DNA from: Pseudomonadota bacterium
GTDB lineage: Bacteria; Pseudomonadota; Gammaproteobacteria; UBA1113
Direction of reading: 5' to 3'
DNA: 39,988 nucleotides
Assembly (NCBI GenBank): GCA_021782065.1
Contig: JAJXVQ010000002.1
Span: 1-39,988 of the forward strand
Part shown: in pieces, positions 18,527-26,419 of the stretch
Layout: each line of letters begins with the position of its first letter
Numbering within the stretch: position 1 is the stretch's first letter
The notes under the pieces: generated by a model
Seen by the model: only the letters and a program-made list of their open reading frames with translations
Told to the model about the DNA's origin: nothing
Databases searched by the model: none
Position numbers and translations under genes: made by a program

Positions 18527-18853
18527 TTATACGCGCCCCATCCATAAAGTAGCCAACAGCAGTAGCGTCGCCCACACTAGGGGCCAAAAATAAGGGAATT
18601 GTTTTTTAGCTAATAACCAATAACCTGCGGCCGGTACAGCGCCCACCACCAATGGCACTATCCCCAAACTCAACACCCCTAAAATGATATGGGCCGCACC
18701 ACCACCTGAAAACAAAGGTGCTAATAATCCACGCACCCATTGGTAAAAAGTCCACAACAAATCGCTCACATGTACCAAATAACGGGCGGATAACACCACC
18801 AATAAAACAACAAATATAAATATAAGCCATTGCTTCCACGGAGTACTGTTCAT
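18527..18853 (-). CDS. small three-helix membrane protein
   Basis: 108 residues, not recognised. Hydrophobic segments at about 9-29, 55-82 and 88-105 suggest an inner-membrane protein. GGGGG lies 6-7 nt before the ATG. It sits between pgsA and the rhomboid gene with almost no spacing on either side, so it is co-transcribed; a role in membrane maintenance would be guesswork. Another frame over the same DNA has no family features. Confidence 0.7.
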   Translation of the reverse strand: MNSTPWKQWLIFIFVVLLVVLSARYLVHVSDLLWTFYQWVRGLLAPLFSGGGAAHIILGVLSLGIVPLVVGAVPAAGYWLLAKKQFPYFWPLVWATLLLLATLWMGRV

Positions 18854-18862
18854 TGAATCCCC

Positions 18863-19426
18863 CTAGCTTGCCTTCACCATCTCGCCCCAGGCGGCACGTA
18901 GATAGATTAGCATAGTCCAAACCGTTAAGAACGCAGCGACATATAAGCCTATGTAACCCGTCCACGCAAATTCTTTTGCCCAAGATAAAGTATGTACGCG
19001 GCCAATGAGTAATAAGAAAATAGCCAGCATTTGCACCAAGGTTTTGATTTTCGCTAAATACGAGACTGCTACAGAGGTTCTTTGCCCCAATTCTGCCATC
19101 CATTCCCTCAATGCCGACACCACAATTTCGCGGCCGATGATAATCGCAGCAGGAATAGCCATCCAAGGATAAGCATGTTCTCCTACCAATAAAACTAAGG
19201 CCATCACCACGACCAATTTGTCCGCTACGGGATCCAAAAAAGCCCCCAAACGTGTGATTTGGGACAAATTGCGCGCTAAATAACCATCGAGCCAATCAGT
19301 GATAGCGGCAAACGCAAAGATAGCCGCTGTCAGCAATGACAGGCTAGGGAAAGGCAAATAAAAGAACAACATGAACAGCGGAACTAAAAAGATGCGAAAT
19401 AAGGTCAACATGTTTGGGATTGTCAT
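18863..19426 (-). CDS. pgsA: CDP-diacylglycerol-glycerol-3-phosphate 3-phosphatidyltransferase
   Basis: 187 residues. It makes phosphatidylglycerophosphate, the committed step to phosphatidylglycerol and cardiolipin, in the inner membrane. The CDP-alcohol phosphotransferase motif is complete: D47-G-x2-A51-R52-x8-G61-x3-D65-x3-D69. Multiple hydrophobic helices follow. AGAGGA precedes the ATG, 12 nt after uvrC. The order uvrY-uvrC-pgsA is widely conserved in gammaproteobacteria. Confidence 0.95.
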   Translation of the reverse strand: MTIPNMLTLFRIFLVPLFMLFFYLPFPSLSLLTAAIFAFAAITDWLDGYLARNLSQITRLGAFLDPVADKLVVVMALVLLVGEHAYPWMAIPAAIIIGREIVVSALREWMAELGQRTSVAVSYLAKIKTLVQMLAIFLLLIGRVHTLSWAKEFAWTGYIGLYVAAFLTVWTMLIYLRAAWGEMVKAS

Positions 19427-19438
19427 GGCAGGTTCCTC

Positions 19439-21292
19439 TTATGAATGTAAACTATCGTAAATCCTCTGCGCCAGCACGGGACTAATCCCCGGCACTTTCA
19501 TCAATTCATCGGGATGAGCACGTTTTAACTCTTGCCAGCCGCCAAAATGCTCCAATAAGCGCTGGCGGCGCTTTGGCCCTATCCCGACAATAGTTTCTAA
19601 ATTAGAGTGCACGCGCCGTTTATCGCGCAGTTTCCGATGACCCGTAATGGCGAAACGATGTGCTTCATCACGCACTTGTTGCAGTAAGTGTAGCGCGATT
19701 GCGTCATGAGAACAATGTATTCCCTGCTTTTGCCCAAATAAAAATAAAGTGTCTAGTCCTGGTTTACGCCCCTCACCCTTGGCAATACCTAATAACAATA
19801 GCTCTTCTAAATCCAATTCGACCAATACCGAGTGTACAGCAGACAGCTGCCCTTTGCCGCCATCTATCAACAACAGTTCGGGTAGCGGTAGTTGTTGCTC
19901 TAAGTTATGGCTAAAATGACGCCTTACCGCCTGTTTTAGCGCTGCGTAATCATCTCCAGGCGCAACGCCCCTAATATGATAACGCCTGTAATCACGTACA
20001 CAGGGGCCCTGCCTGTCAAAAACCACACAAGAAGCCACCGTCGCCTCACCACTAGCATGGCTAATATCAAAACATTCAATACGTCCTATTTCTGCAGGCG
20101 TGTCCAATAAAACAGATAGAGCATCAAACTGTTCTAACAAGCGTTTTGCATGGGTAGTATGCTGTTGCAACGCAACTTTTGCGTTGTCTTTGGCCATCGC
20201 CAACCATTTTAATTTCATACCGCGTTGGGGGTGTTTGATATGAATTTCCACACGATGCTGTTCACGCAAAAAAGCACTTAAGGCAGCCATATCCGTTAAT
20301 GGCACCGGCACTAGGATTTCTTCATAAGAAGATAAAGCCAAAGGCCTATCGCTACCATAATATTGACTGATAAAGGACTCGACTATCTCCGCCGCATCCG
20401 TTTGTGCCGGAACGCTAGGAAAATAAGCCTGACTCGCCAAAAGCTGTCCTTGACGTATGGCTAAAATCGTTACACAGACATGCCTGCCCTCTACAGCCAA
20501 TCCCAAAATGTCGCAATGGGCATCACCCGAAATCACATGCTGCTGCTCTTGGGTTTTATGCAATAATTTAATCCGATCACGTAACCGTGCTGCTTTTTCA
20601 TATTCTAAGGCTAGACTAGCTGCCTGCATTTGTATAGCTAAAGCTTCTATGATCGCTGTGTTTTTTCCTTGTAAAAATAATAGCGCATGCTCTAATGCCT
20701 GCTGATAAGGTTCGGTTGCAATTAACCCTACGCAAGGCGCGCTACAACGCTTAATTTGATATTGCAAACAAGGTCTTTTGCGGTGTTTAAAGAAAGTTTC
20801 GCTACATTGGCGAATGCCAAATAATTTTTGCAAGAATTGTAATGTTTCACGTGCCGCATCCACGCTAGTATAAGGTCCAAAATAACGGCTGTCTATTTTC
20901 TTTTTACTTCTGACTAAGCCTAAACGAGGAAAAGCAGAGCTTTCATCTAAAATAATATAAGGGTAACTTTTGTCATCCCGCAACAAAACATTGTAACGCG
21001 GTTTGTACTGCTTGATCAGTGTATTTTCTAGAATAAATGCTTCATTCTCTGTACGAGTTACCGTGACTTCAATACGTTGCACTTGGTTCATCAACAAAGC
21101 TGTTTTGCGGGGCAAATTATTTTTTTGAAAATAACTTTGTAAGCGTTTTTGCAGATTGTAGGCCTTACCTACATAGAGGACTTCATTGCTATCGCTCAAC
21201 ATGCGGTAAACACCAGGTTGCGTAGTCATGTGAACAAGAAATTCCGCGCTATTGTCATCGGAATCAACGCGAGTGAACTGGTTATTATTCAA
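19439..21292 (-). CDS. uvrC: excinuclease ABC subunit C
   Basis: 617 residues, normal size. It makes both incisions in nucleotide excision repair with UvrA and UvrB. Domains: GIY-YIG nuclease at about 23-100 (QPGVYRML, VLYVGKA), a Cys-rich segment (FKHRKRPCLQYQIKRCSAPC), the UVR helix (LEYEKAARLRDRI), the RNase H-like endonuclease (ECFDISHASGEATVAS) and C-terminal tandem helix-hairpin-helix (IVGIGPKRRQRLLEHFGG). I take the TTG at 21292. The first in-frame ATG, 21 codons later, would remove the helix that usually precedes PGVYRM. The ribosome site is weak, and translation may be coupled to uvrY 18 nt upstream. Confidence 0.96.
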   Translation of the reverse strand: MNNNQFTRVDSDDNSAEFLVHMTTQPGVYRMLSDSNEVLYVGKAYNLQKRLQSYFQKNNLPRKTALLMNQVQRIEVTVTRTENEAFILENTLIKQYKPRYNVLLRDDKSYPYIILDESSAFPRLGLVRSKKKIDSRYFGPYTSVDAARETLQFLQKLFGIRQCSETFFKHRKRPCLQYQIKRCSAPCVGLIATEPYQQALEHALLFLQGKNTAIIEALAIQMQAASLALEYEKAARLRDRIKLLHKTQEQQHVISGDAHCDILGLAVEGRHVCVTILAIRQGQLLASQAYFPSVPAQTDAAEIVESFISQYYGSDRPLALSSYEEILVPVPLTDMAALSAFLREQHRVEIHIKHPQRGMKLKWLAMAKDNAKVALQQHTTHAKRLLEQFDALSVLLDTPAEIGRIECFDISHASGEATVASCVVFDRQGPCVRDYRRYHIRGVAPGDDYAALKQAVRRHFSHNLEQQLPLPELLLIDGGKGQLSAVHSVLVELDLEELLLLGIAKGEGRKPGLDTLFLFGQKQGIHCSHDAIALHLLQQVRDEAHRFAITGHRKLRDKRRVHSNLETIVGIGPKRRQRLLEHFGGWQELKRAHPDELMKVPGISPVLAQRIYDSLHS

Positions 21293-21310
21293 TCGTTCAA
21301 TTCTATGAAA

Positions 21311-22024
21311 TTATTCTTTCTGCTCTTGGATATCAGCGCCCATTTCTAAGGGCGCATTCTCATCCATTGGCTCAGGCACATCATCGACTATACCATAGCG
21401 CACAGCCAATAATGCTAATTCTACATCAGTATTGACATTCAGGCTTTCGTGGATACGCGTGCGATAAGTAGACACTGTTTTTGAGTCTATATACATTTTG
21501 CCAGCGATATGTTTGCCCTTTTCACCGTTGATTAACATCAATGCTACTTGCAACTCTTTGTTAGACAAGGTCGTAAAAGGAGAATCCTCTTTATTACTCA
21601 GTATTTTCAAACGCATGGCTTCTACCACCTCTGAGCAGATATATTGCTCACCAGAGGCTACCACACGCACCGCAGTGAGCATTTCCTCTTCACTGCCATC
21701 CTTGCTTAAAAAGCCAGTAGCGCCCACTTGCAGCAAGGAAGAAGGGAAAGGTTCAACATCACAGGAAGTGATCACCAATACGCGACTTTCGGGAGAAGAT
21801 CGTACAATTTTTCGGGTTGCTTCCAGGCCACCAATGCCAGGCATACGAATATCCATTAATATGACGTCTGGGGGAGTATTACGGGCAAATTCAACGGCTT
21901 CCTCCCCCGTGCCCACATCGCCAATCACTTCTATGTCTTCAGTGCCATTCAAGAGACTTCTTAAACCATAGCGTATCAATTGATGGTCATCGACAATGAG
22001 TACTCTAATCAATTTTGTTGTCAT
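21311..22024 (-). CDS. uvrY: response regulator, UvrY/GacA/LetA type
   Basis: 237 residues from ATG 22024, with AGAGGG upstream and the product starting MTTKLIRVLIVDD. The frame is open further upstream, but that part is encoded by the tRNA-derived repeat and is not expected to be translated. Receiver domain: D12-D13, phosphoacceptor D58 in ILMDIRMPG, and Lys in FLSKDG. LuxR-type helix-turn-helix: FTTLSNKELQVAL and SKTVSTYRTRIHESL. An acidic tail of about 25 residues follows. In Legionella the LetA homologue with LetS drives the switch to the transmissive phase through small RNAs and CsrA (family knowledge). Position beside uvrC supports the assignment. The sensor kinase is not in the window. 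Confidence 0.92.
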   Translation of the reverse strand: MTTKLIRVLIVDDHQLIRYGLRSLLNGTEDIEVIGDVGTGEEAVEFARNTPPDVILMDIRMPGIGGLEATRKIVRSSPESRVLVITSCDVEPFPSSLLQVGATGFLSKDGSEEEMLTAVRVVASGEQYICSEVVEAMRLKILSNKEDSPFTTLSNKELQVALMLINGEKGKHIAGKMYIDSKTVSTYRTRIHESLNVNTDVELALLAVRYGIVDDVPEPMDENAPLEMGADIQEQKE

Positions 22025-22056
22025 TATTAAGCCCTCTGGTCCCATTTGCAAACATC

Positions 22057-22177
22057 TTGGCGGAGAGGCAGGGATGGACGATTCCCTCACTTCGTTCGAG
22101 ACTCGCCCTTCGGGCGCACTACCTGCGTCCAAAATGCTCACCGCGCTTTACGCTCGCATTTTGTCGAACCCGTCCGT
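22057..22177. repeat. tRNA-Ser 3'-end copy plus hairpin-rich repeat
   Basis: TTGGCGGAGAGGCAGGGAT (22057-22075) repeats exactly the 3' end of the nearby tRNA-Ser with its CCA complement (22203-22221). After the copy come several stems: GCCC-TTCG-GGGC, CAAAATGC with GCATTTTG, and GGACG with CGTCC. It lies between uvrY and the tRNA gene. It looks like a tRNA-derived repetitive element or an integration footprint. Confidence 0.6.
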
Positions 22178-22203
22178 TCTCTATTTAACATTATCGCATA
22201 CTT

Positions 22204-22294
22204 TGGCGGAGAGGCAGGGATTCGAACCCTGGGAGGGGGGGTACCCCTCAACGGTTTTCAAGACCGCCGCCTTCAGCCACTCAGCCACCTCTCC
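22204..22294 (-). tRNA. tRNA-Ser(UGA)
   Basis: The minus strand folds as a class II tRNA: acceptor GGAGAGG with CCTCTCC, discriminator G and encoded CCA; anticodon loop CTTGAAA giving anticodon TGA; long variable arm with a GGGG/CCCC stem; and T arm CAGGG-TTCGAAT-CCCTG. It is 91 nt with CCA and is preceded by no other tRNA in the window. Confidence 0.97.
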
Positions 22295-22571
22295 TCTACC
22301 AATACCCCCTAGGATACCGCAAAACGAGGTCATCGTCAAAAAAAGACTATTTAATTCAGCAGCTCCCGGCTAAGAGAAGGCAAACAAGGAGTGCAAGCTT
22401 AGAAAAGCTATATGCGTAAAAGTGCCTTGGCCTGTTTTTGGCCAATCCTTATAGAATTTTGTGGGGTATTTGTTTGGATATGGGGTGAAAGCTTCGCCTA
22501 GAAATTAAGATGAGTCTGGTGTTAACAGCGCCCTCTGTCCGTAAACCAAGGCATCCCAGAGATCTTCAAGA
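22295..22571. other. gap between tRNA-Ser and transposase relic
   Basis: No complete gene. On the minus strand, directly downstream of the transposase stop, another frame continues briefly as LEDLWDALVYGQRALLTP, which may be the shifted continuation of the broken transposase. The rest shows nothing I can support. Confidence 0.3.
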
Positions 22572-23225
22572 CTATGGCTGTGGATGTTCTCGCTTTAAAT
22601 ACTCTAAAAACCGCTCCGCCGAGCGACGTTCACAATCATTCTTGGTTGGACCAACTAACTTCATAATAGCTTCAGGCGCAAAGGCTAATACAACTTTTTG
22701 TTCGGGATGTACAATACCACCTGATAACATCAGGTGGTAATATCCAATTGTGCTATCACTATGCTTTTTTTCACAACAATGCTCACAATGCACTTCTTTA
22801 GAATAAAAATAACCCGTGCCATCTAATGGCGCTAGATAACGGTTGTCATGACATTTGAATAATTCTAAGTGCTTGCTACGCTGACATTGTGCAAACAACT
22901 CTTTGCAGGTTTTTCTTACTTTCTCCGGCTCAAGCTCATCTAATCTTTCACGCATCTGTATATCGGAATGGACCTTATCTATTTTATAAACGGTGTTTAA
23001 ATTGTCCTTTATCACTTCTTCATAGTGATTATTGAACTGTAGCAAGGAGGGATATTTCAGACTGAATACAGCAAAACCTGACATTAACGTATCCACCAAG
23101 CTAATCGGCCTCTTACGCTTTTCTACATCTTTAATTAGGGACAAGCCTTGATGTACAATATGGCTTAAATTTGAACAGCTTAACATTCCTTTCAATCGGC
23201 AATTCTCTTTCTGGCTAATATTCAA
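22572..23225 (-). pseudogene. truncated ISNCY-type DDE transposase
   Basis: 217 residues. Features I associate with the ISNCY group: LVDTLMSGFAVFSLKYPSLL, SDIQMRERLDELEP, DGTGYFYSKEVHCEHCCEKK (with the probable first catalytic Asp) and the NDCERRSAERFL block. The frame stops right after KREHP, where longer relatives continue into the second half with the remaining catalytic residues, so it is about half length and probably inactive. The family assignment is from memory of motifs. Confidence 0.65.
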
Positions 23226-23656
23226 CCATAGGATGGCCTAATCCCCACGAAAAATATATTCTATTTTACAAACACACCTAAAAAGTCGGCGAAAAACATG
23301 CCCCTTCAGCCCCCATTATCTTAGCGGAGAATTGCTGTATTTAATTAACCTTTTGCCTTTTCTTCGAGAGAACACCCTTATTATCCCTATTTCAGCAGCG
23401 ACCTCCTGTTTTGCGCCCACTCTGTTCTTTGGAATGTGCTCTCTCTGTCGCAGATGGGGGCATGGAGGGTGTAGTGAGTGTTCTTAATTTTATGGCTTTA
23501 TTTATTTTAGCGCAAAACGCTTTTATTTTAATGGAATCGGTTTACCCATTTAAACCAAGCCACGACCGTTAGGGAGCGGAGGGCTGAGATATATTCTAAT
23601 GCGCCCAATATGATTTTCTATTCCTATAAGGCGCGAGTAACTACGTATAAACTGAT
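23226..23656. other. non-coding gap upstream of the repressor
   Basis: About 430 bp with no gene I can recognise on either strand. Several GGA triplets occur on the plus strand (for example near 23466 and 23573-23583), but no clear small-RNA promoter or terminator. It probably contains the end of the neighbouring transposon. Confidence 0.3.
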
Positions 23657-23703
23657 GTTTAGTATAAGAAATCATAGTTTACTTGTCAATCATTCTGTTT
23701 ACT
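23657..23703 (+). promoter_or_regulatory. three GTTTA(G/C)T sites at 20-bp spacing, possible operator
   Basis: GTTTAGT at 23657, GTTTACT at 23677 and GTTTACT at 23697 are spaced exactly 20 bp, about two helical turns, so they present the same DNA face. A weak promoter, TTGAAA-N17-AAATAT, follows around 23709-23737. The location upstream of a helix-turn-helix repressor suggests autoregulation. Confidence 0.4.
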
Positions 23704-23809
23704 ATTTTTGAAAAGGTTATTAAACTCAACAAATATCGGGTAAAAATTATTTCGCCGTAAAAAGATTCTGGAAATATGTTATATTCATTCTAGCTTAATA
23801 TTGGAGAAC

Positions 23810-24469
23810 ATGGTAAGCATTACAACAATGGAAATAAAGACGCTTCGAACTCTTTCTGACAGACTTCATTTTGCAATGGAAAAAGAGGGCATTTCACAGG
23901 CCGCGTTGGCCAGGGCCGTGGACATTAAACCAGCCGCTTTACAATACCTACTGTCCAGCAATGCACAAGTCTCTAGATTCACTTTTGAACTGGCTCATGC
24001 CCTAAACGTCAGGCCCGAATGGTTGGCTACGGGCAACGGCCCCGTGGCCGTGGAAGAGGATCCCCTATACAGAGCAATCACCCAATACACGCCTATCCCC
24101 GTATTAAACATCGAAGATGTATCGCAATGGAGAGAATTCAATAAAATAAAATGGCATGATGATTTTATTATGATTGAAAAAAGCTGCGGTGAAAATGCTT
24201 TCGCGTTTAAAATAGCGGACGCCGCTATGAAACCAATTTTTAATAAAGGCAATATAGTCATTGTTGCCACGGATAAATCCCCAACCGATGGTGATTTAGT
24301 CGTAGGCCGAATTGCTTCACAAAATGAAGTGATGTTTCGAAAATTATCTCTAGGGCATGATGCCTTATTTTTACCCTATAATCTTGAATTGTATAAACCC
24401 ATCACCATGACTAAAGAAGACACCATTTTAGGTGTGGCGATAGAAGTTAGAATAGCATTGAACGCCTAA
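23810..24469 (+). CDS. helix-turn-helix repressor with non-cleavable S24-like domain
   Basis: 219 residues from ATG 23810; TTG 23801 and ATG 23828 are alternatives, and no ribosome site decides. N-terminal XRE-type helix-turn-helix: KEGISQAALARAVDIKPAAL, followed by WLATGNGP as in phage-like repressors. The C-terminal half has the LexA/S24 fold pattern (ENAFAFKIADAAMKPIF, GDLVVGRIASQ). Two self-cleavage features are missing: the nucleophile in the usual S-M-x-P is Ala (AAMKP), and no Ala-Gly cleavage site precedes the domain. It would dimerise but not respond to RecA by autolysis. No other phage genes are nearby. It may control its own gene through the 20-bp-spaced sites upstream. Confidence 0.8.
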   Translation: MVSITTMEIKTLRTLSDRLHFAMEKEGISQAALARAVDIKPAALQYLLSSNAQVSRFTFELAHALNVRPEWLATGNGPVAVEEDPLYRAITQYTPIPVLNIEDVSQWREFNKIKWHDDFIMIEKSCGENAFAFKIADAAMKPIFNKGNIVIVATDKSPTDGDLVVGRIASQNEVMFRKLSLGHDALFLPYNLELYKPITMTKEDTILGVAIEVRIALNA

Positions 24470-24863
24470 CGTTGTTTTAAATCGATCGATCTATATAAAC
24501 GGATTCACACTGACAAGGAAGTCCTAATTCATACACCAAAATACGTATCCCCTTCAAATTTCAGGGTGATGAGCAGAACCTGTTCAATTTTGGATAAAAC
24601 AGCGATGCAATAGCAGATAATTTGAAAAAATGATAAAAAAGACTTGACAGATTTTTAGAGTATTTTTTTAAAATTAAATCAGATGCGAACTTACTCTAAT
24701 GTTATTGCTAAAGTCGCCATAAATAATCAAGATACGATTTAAAATAATAAACCCGGCACGGGATAATCCAAAAAAATATTTCTTTCTATAAGATCTCCAT
24801 GGGATACAAAATTACACTTTAAAATTCATGTTATGATTGTCTTAGTTAAACAAGGCAGGTTAT
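24470..24863. other. non-coding AT-rich gap
   Basis: About 390 bp without a recognisable gene. TTGACA occurs near 24643 followed by an AT-rich stretch without a clear -10 box. The right end is presumably the leader of the transposase relic at 24864. Confidence 0.35.
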
Positions 24864-25160
24864 ATGAATCAAACAGAATTGAGAACCGCTATTCATTTAT
24901 TGAGCGAGCAAATCCGTGCAATTGCAGATAAAAATATGAAACCATAGCTTGAGACATTATTTAACATAGTTGAAATGTTTGTGGCTGAGAATGAACTCTT
25001 GAGAAAAGAAATGCAAAAGCTGCGCGATGAAAATAATATTCTGAAAGGTCCGCAAGTAAAACCCTGCACTCGTAAGCAAAGCACCAGCGATCACTCCTCC
25101 AAACGTGAATTCTGTTTAAGCAGTCATAAGAAAGATCCTCTGATGTTGGGGAAGATGTAG
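24864..25160 (+). pseudogene. transposase N-terminal relic with internal stop
   Basis: ATG 24864 reads MNQTELRTAIHLLSEQIRAI, stops at TAG 24945-24947, then continues in the same frame with LFNIVEMFVAENELLRKEMQ and KLRDENNILKGPQVKP. This is the leucine-zipper-like N-terminus of a common transposase group that has LRDE-x-N-x-LKG. The catalytic domain is missing. The in-frame stop and truncation mark it as dead. Confidence 0.6.
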
Positions 25161-25655
25161 TTTAGGTTTGTTAGAGCGAAAAAAATAGGCAATGACAGCG
25201 GAAAGAATAACAGAATTCGCGTTTTTAATATAACTTAATCGCCTTTGCCCTGAAATTTGAAGGGGGCGCCCAAATACGTACACTTAATGAACAAGCGTCT
25301 TTGTGATAATAACCCAGCAATTCTCGGTAGAATAGTGTGTAGAAAATTGAAATATAACGATTTCATCAAGAAAAAAGAGTACGAAAAATATTTTCTTTTT
25401 TTGTTGTAACCAAAATTCCCTATATAAACCCCTCACTCCGCAGTAACTTTTCAAATTAAATAAATAAAGATGCGAGTTTGAAGGAGTGAGTGTCCTTATT
25501 ATCGACAAAAAAACAGCATTCATCACCAATGTCATTGATAGGCAAAGGGTTATTTTAAATACACTGGACCAAGCTTACTGGAGATTTTATTCATGACTTT
25601 ACTGCGGAAGGTGGGCTCAACCTCGTTCTAGCGGCAATGGCAATAGTAGCGGTTC
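25161..25655. other. relic-rich gap before iscA
   Basis: CAGAATTCGCGTT at 25211-25223 matches the right end of the MITE-like elements and may be a solo end. Near 25616-25686 the plus strand encodes WAQPRSSGNGNSSGSQPRSG followed by a stop, possibly the tail of a lost gene, though an overlapping frame is also open. Otherwise nothing recognisable. Confidence 0.35.
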
Positions 25656-26057
25656 TCAACCTCGTTCTGGCCCGTCGCCAAAATAAACGCTTTCGCCGCA
25701 ACCACAGCCGCCGGTTTCGTTGGGATTATTTAATTTAAGGCGGCCATTTAAGCCTTCTTGCACGTAATCTATGATACTGCCGTGTACATAAGGCCACGCC
25801 GCCGCCGCTACAAAGATAGAAAAATCAGGCGTAATAGCAATAACTTCATCGTCTTGTTCAGCTTGAGTCACATAATCCAAAGTATATTTAACGCCGGAAC
25901 AACCGGCTTTTTTCATACCTATACGTAAAGCAACGCTAGGCGGTGTTAATTTCGCCGCTTGCCGCTGTAAATGTGCCAGCGCTTTTGATGTAACCGTTAA
26001 ACGCCCAACGACACCTAATACGGCTTCTGTTTGATATTGCTCAACTTTCTTGTTCAT
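25656..26057 (-). CDS. iscA: A-type iron-sulfur carrier
   Basis: 133 residues. A-type carriers hold and pass Fe-S clusters to target proteins. The three ligand cysteines are present: Cys53 in KAGCSGVKYTL, and Cys118 and Cys120 in GGCGCGESVYF. About 20 extra residues precede the domain compared with E. coli IscA. Its ATG overlaps the stop of the IscU-like gene. ErpA or SufA are alternatives by sequence; position after iscS favours IscA. hscB, hscA and fdx do not follow it. Confidence 0.9.
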   Translation of the reverse strand: MNKKVEQYQTEAVLGVVGRLTVTSKALAHLQRQAAKLTPPSVALRIGMKKAGCSGVKYTLDYVTQAEQDDEVIAITPDFSIFVAAAAWPYVHGSIIDYVQEGLNGRLKLNNPNETGGCGCGESVYFGDGPERG

Positions 26058-26419
26058 ATTGCTTGCCTCGCTATTTTTGTGACTGCATCCACTATCATCT
26101 GCGCGCAGTAAAAACGCTGTGGTGGTAAAGCCAAAGCTTCTACTATTATTTTAGCATCTAAAGCCTCAGCCGTGTTAAGGTTTTCCCCGGTTAAAAATGC
26201 ATTGGCCCATTCTACCGTGGCGATTAAATAACCGCTGCCAATGACTCTATAGCGCACTTCGTGGATGATATTATCTTCTATATGGCACCACAATTTAAAC
26301 CAGATACCGCTGTCTTTTGCACCCACTTCGCTACTAAAAACCTGCTTTGTGCCCTCAGGCCATAAGGGTCTTGCCACCGCTTTGGACAAATATACTAATA
26401 GCTGTTCATTATACATCAT
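26054..26419 (-). CDS. IscU-like scaffold lacking two ligand cysteines
   Basis: 121 residues. The order iscS-this-iscA and motifs such as FSSEVGAKDSG, GENLNTAEALDAKIIVEALA and LPPQRFYCAQMIVDAV place it in the IscU/NifU N-terminal family. In normal IscU three cysteines hold the nascent cluster (VGAPACGD, GCGSAIAS, HCS). Here the first two positions read Ser (KDSG, near 36; IGSGYLIA, near 62) and only the third, Cys105, remains. The nearby His of the HCS motif is Tyr and the conserved Asp after the first cysteine is Ile. It therefore cannot bind a cluster in the classical way. A regulatory or sulfur-relay role, or specialised partner of this IscS, is possible. It overlaps both neighbours by 4 nt. 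Confidence 0.8.
   Translation of the reverse strand: MMYNEQLLVYLSKAVARPLWPEGTKQVFSSEVGAKDSGIWFKLWCHIEDNIIHEVRYRVIGSGYLIATVEWANAFLTGENLNTAEALDAKIIVEALALPPQRFYCAQMIVDAVTKIARQAI

Noticed and set aside
18606..19295. 229-residue minus-strand reading frame over pgsA
   Set aside because: It is a shifted frame of pgsA and the small membrane protein; the real genes have full motifs and ribosome sites.
23325..23590. Possible RsmY/RsmZ-like small RNA with GGA motifs
   Set aside because: GGA triplets are present but there is no promoter, terminator or clear stem-loop set, so the signal is not above chance.
25284..25535. 83-residue minus-strand reading frame
   Set aside because: No ribosome site, odd composition and no recognisable motif in an AT-rich relic region.
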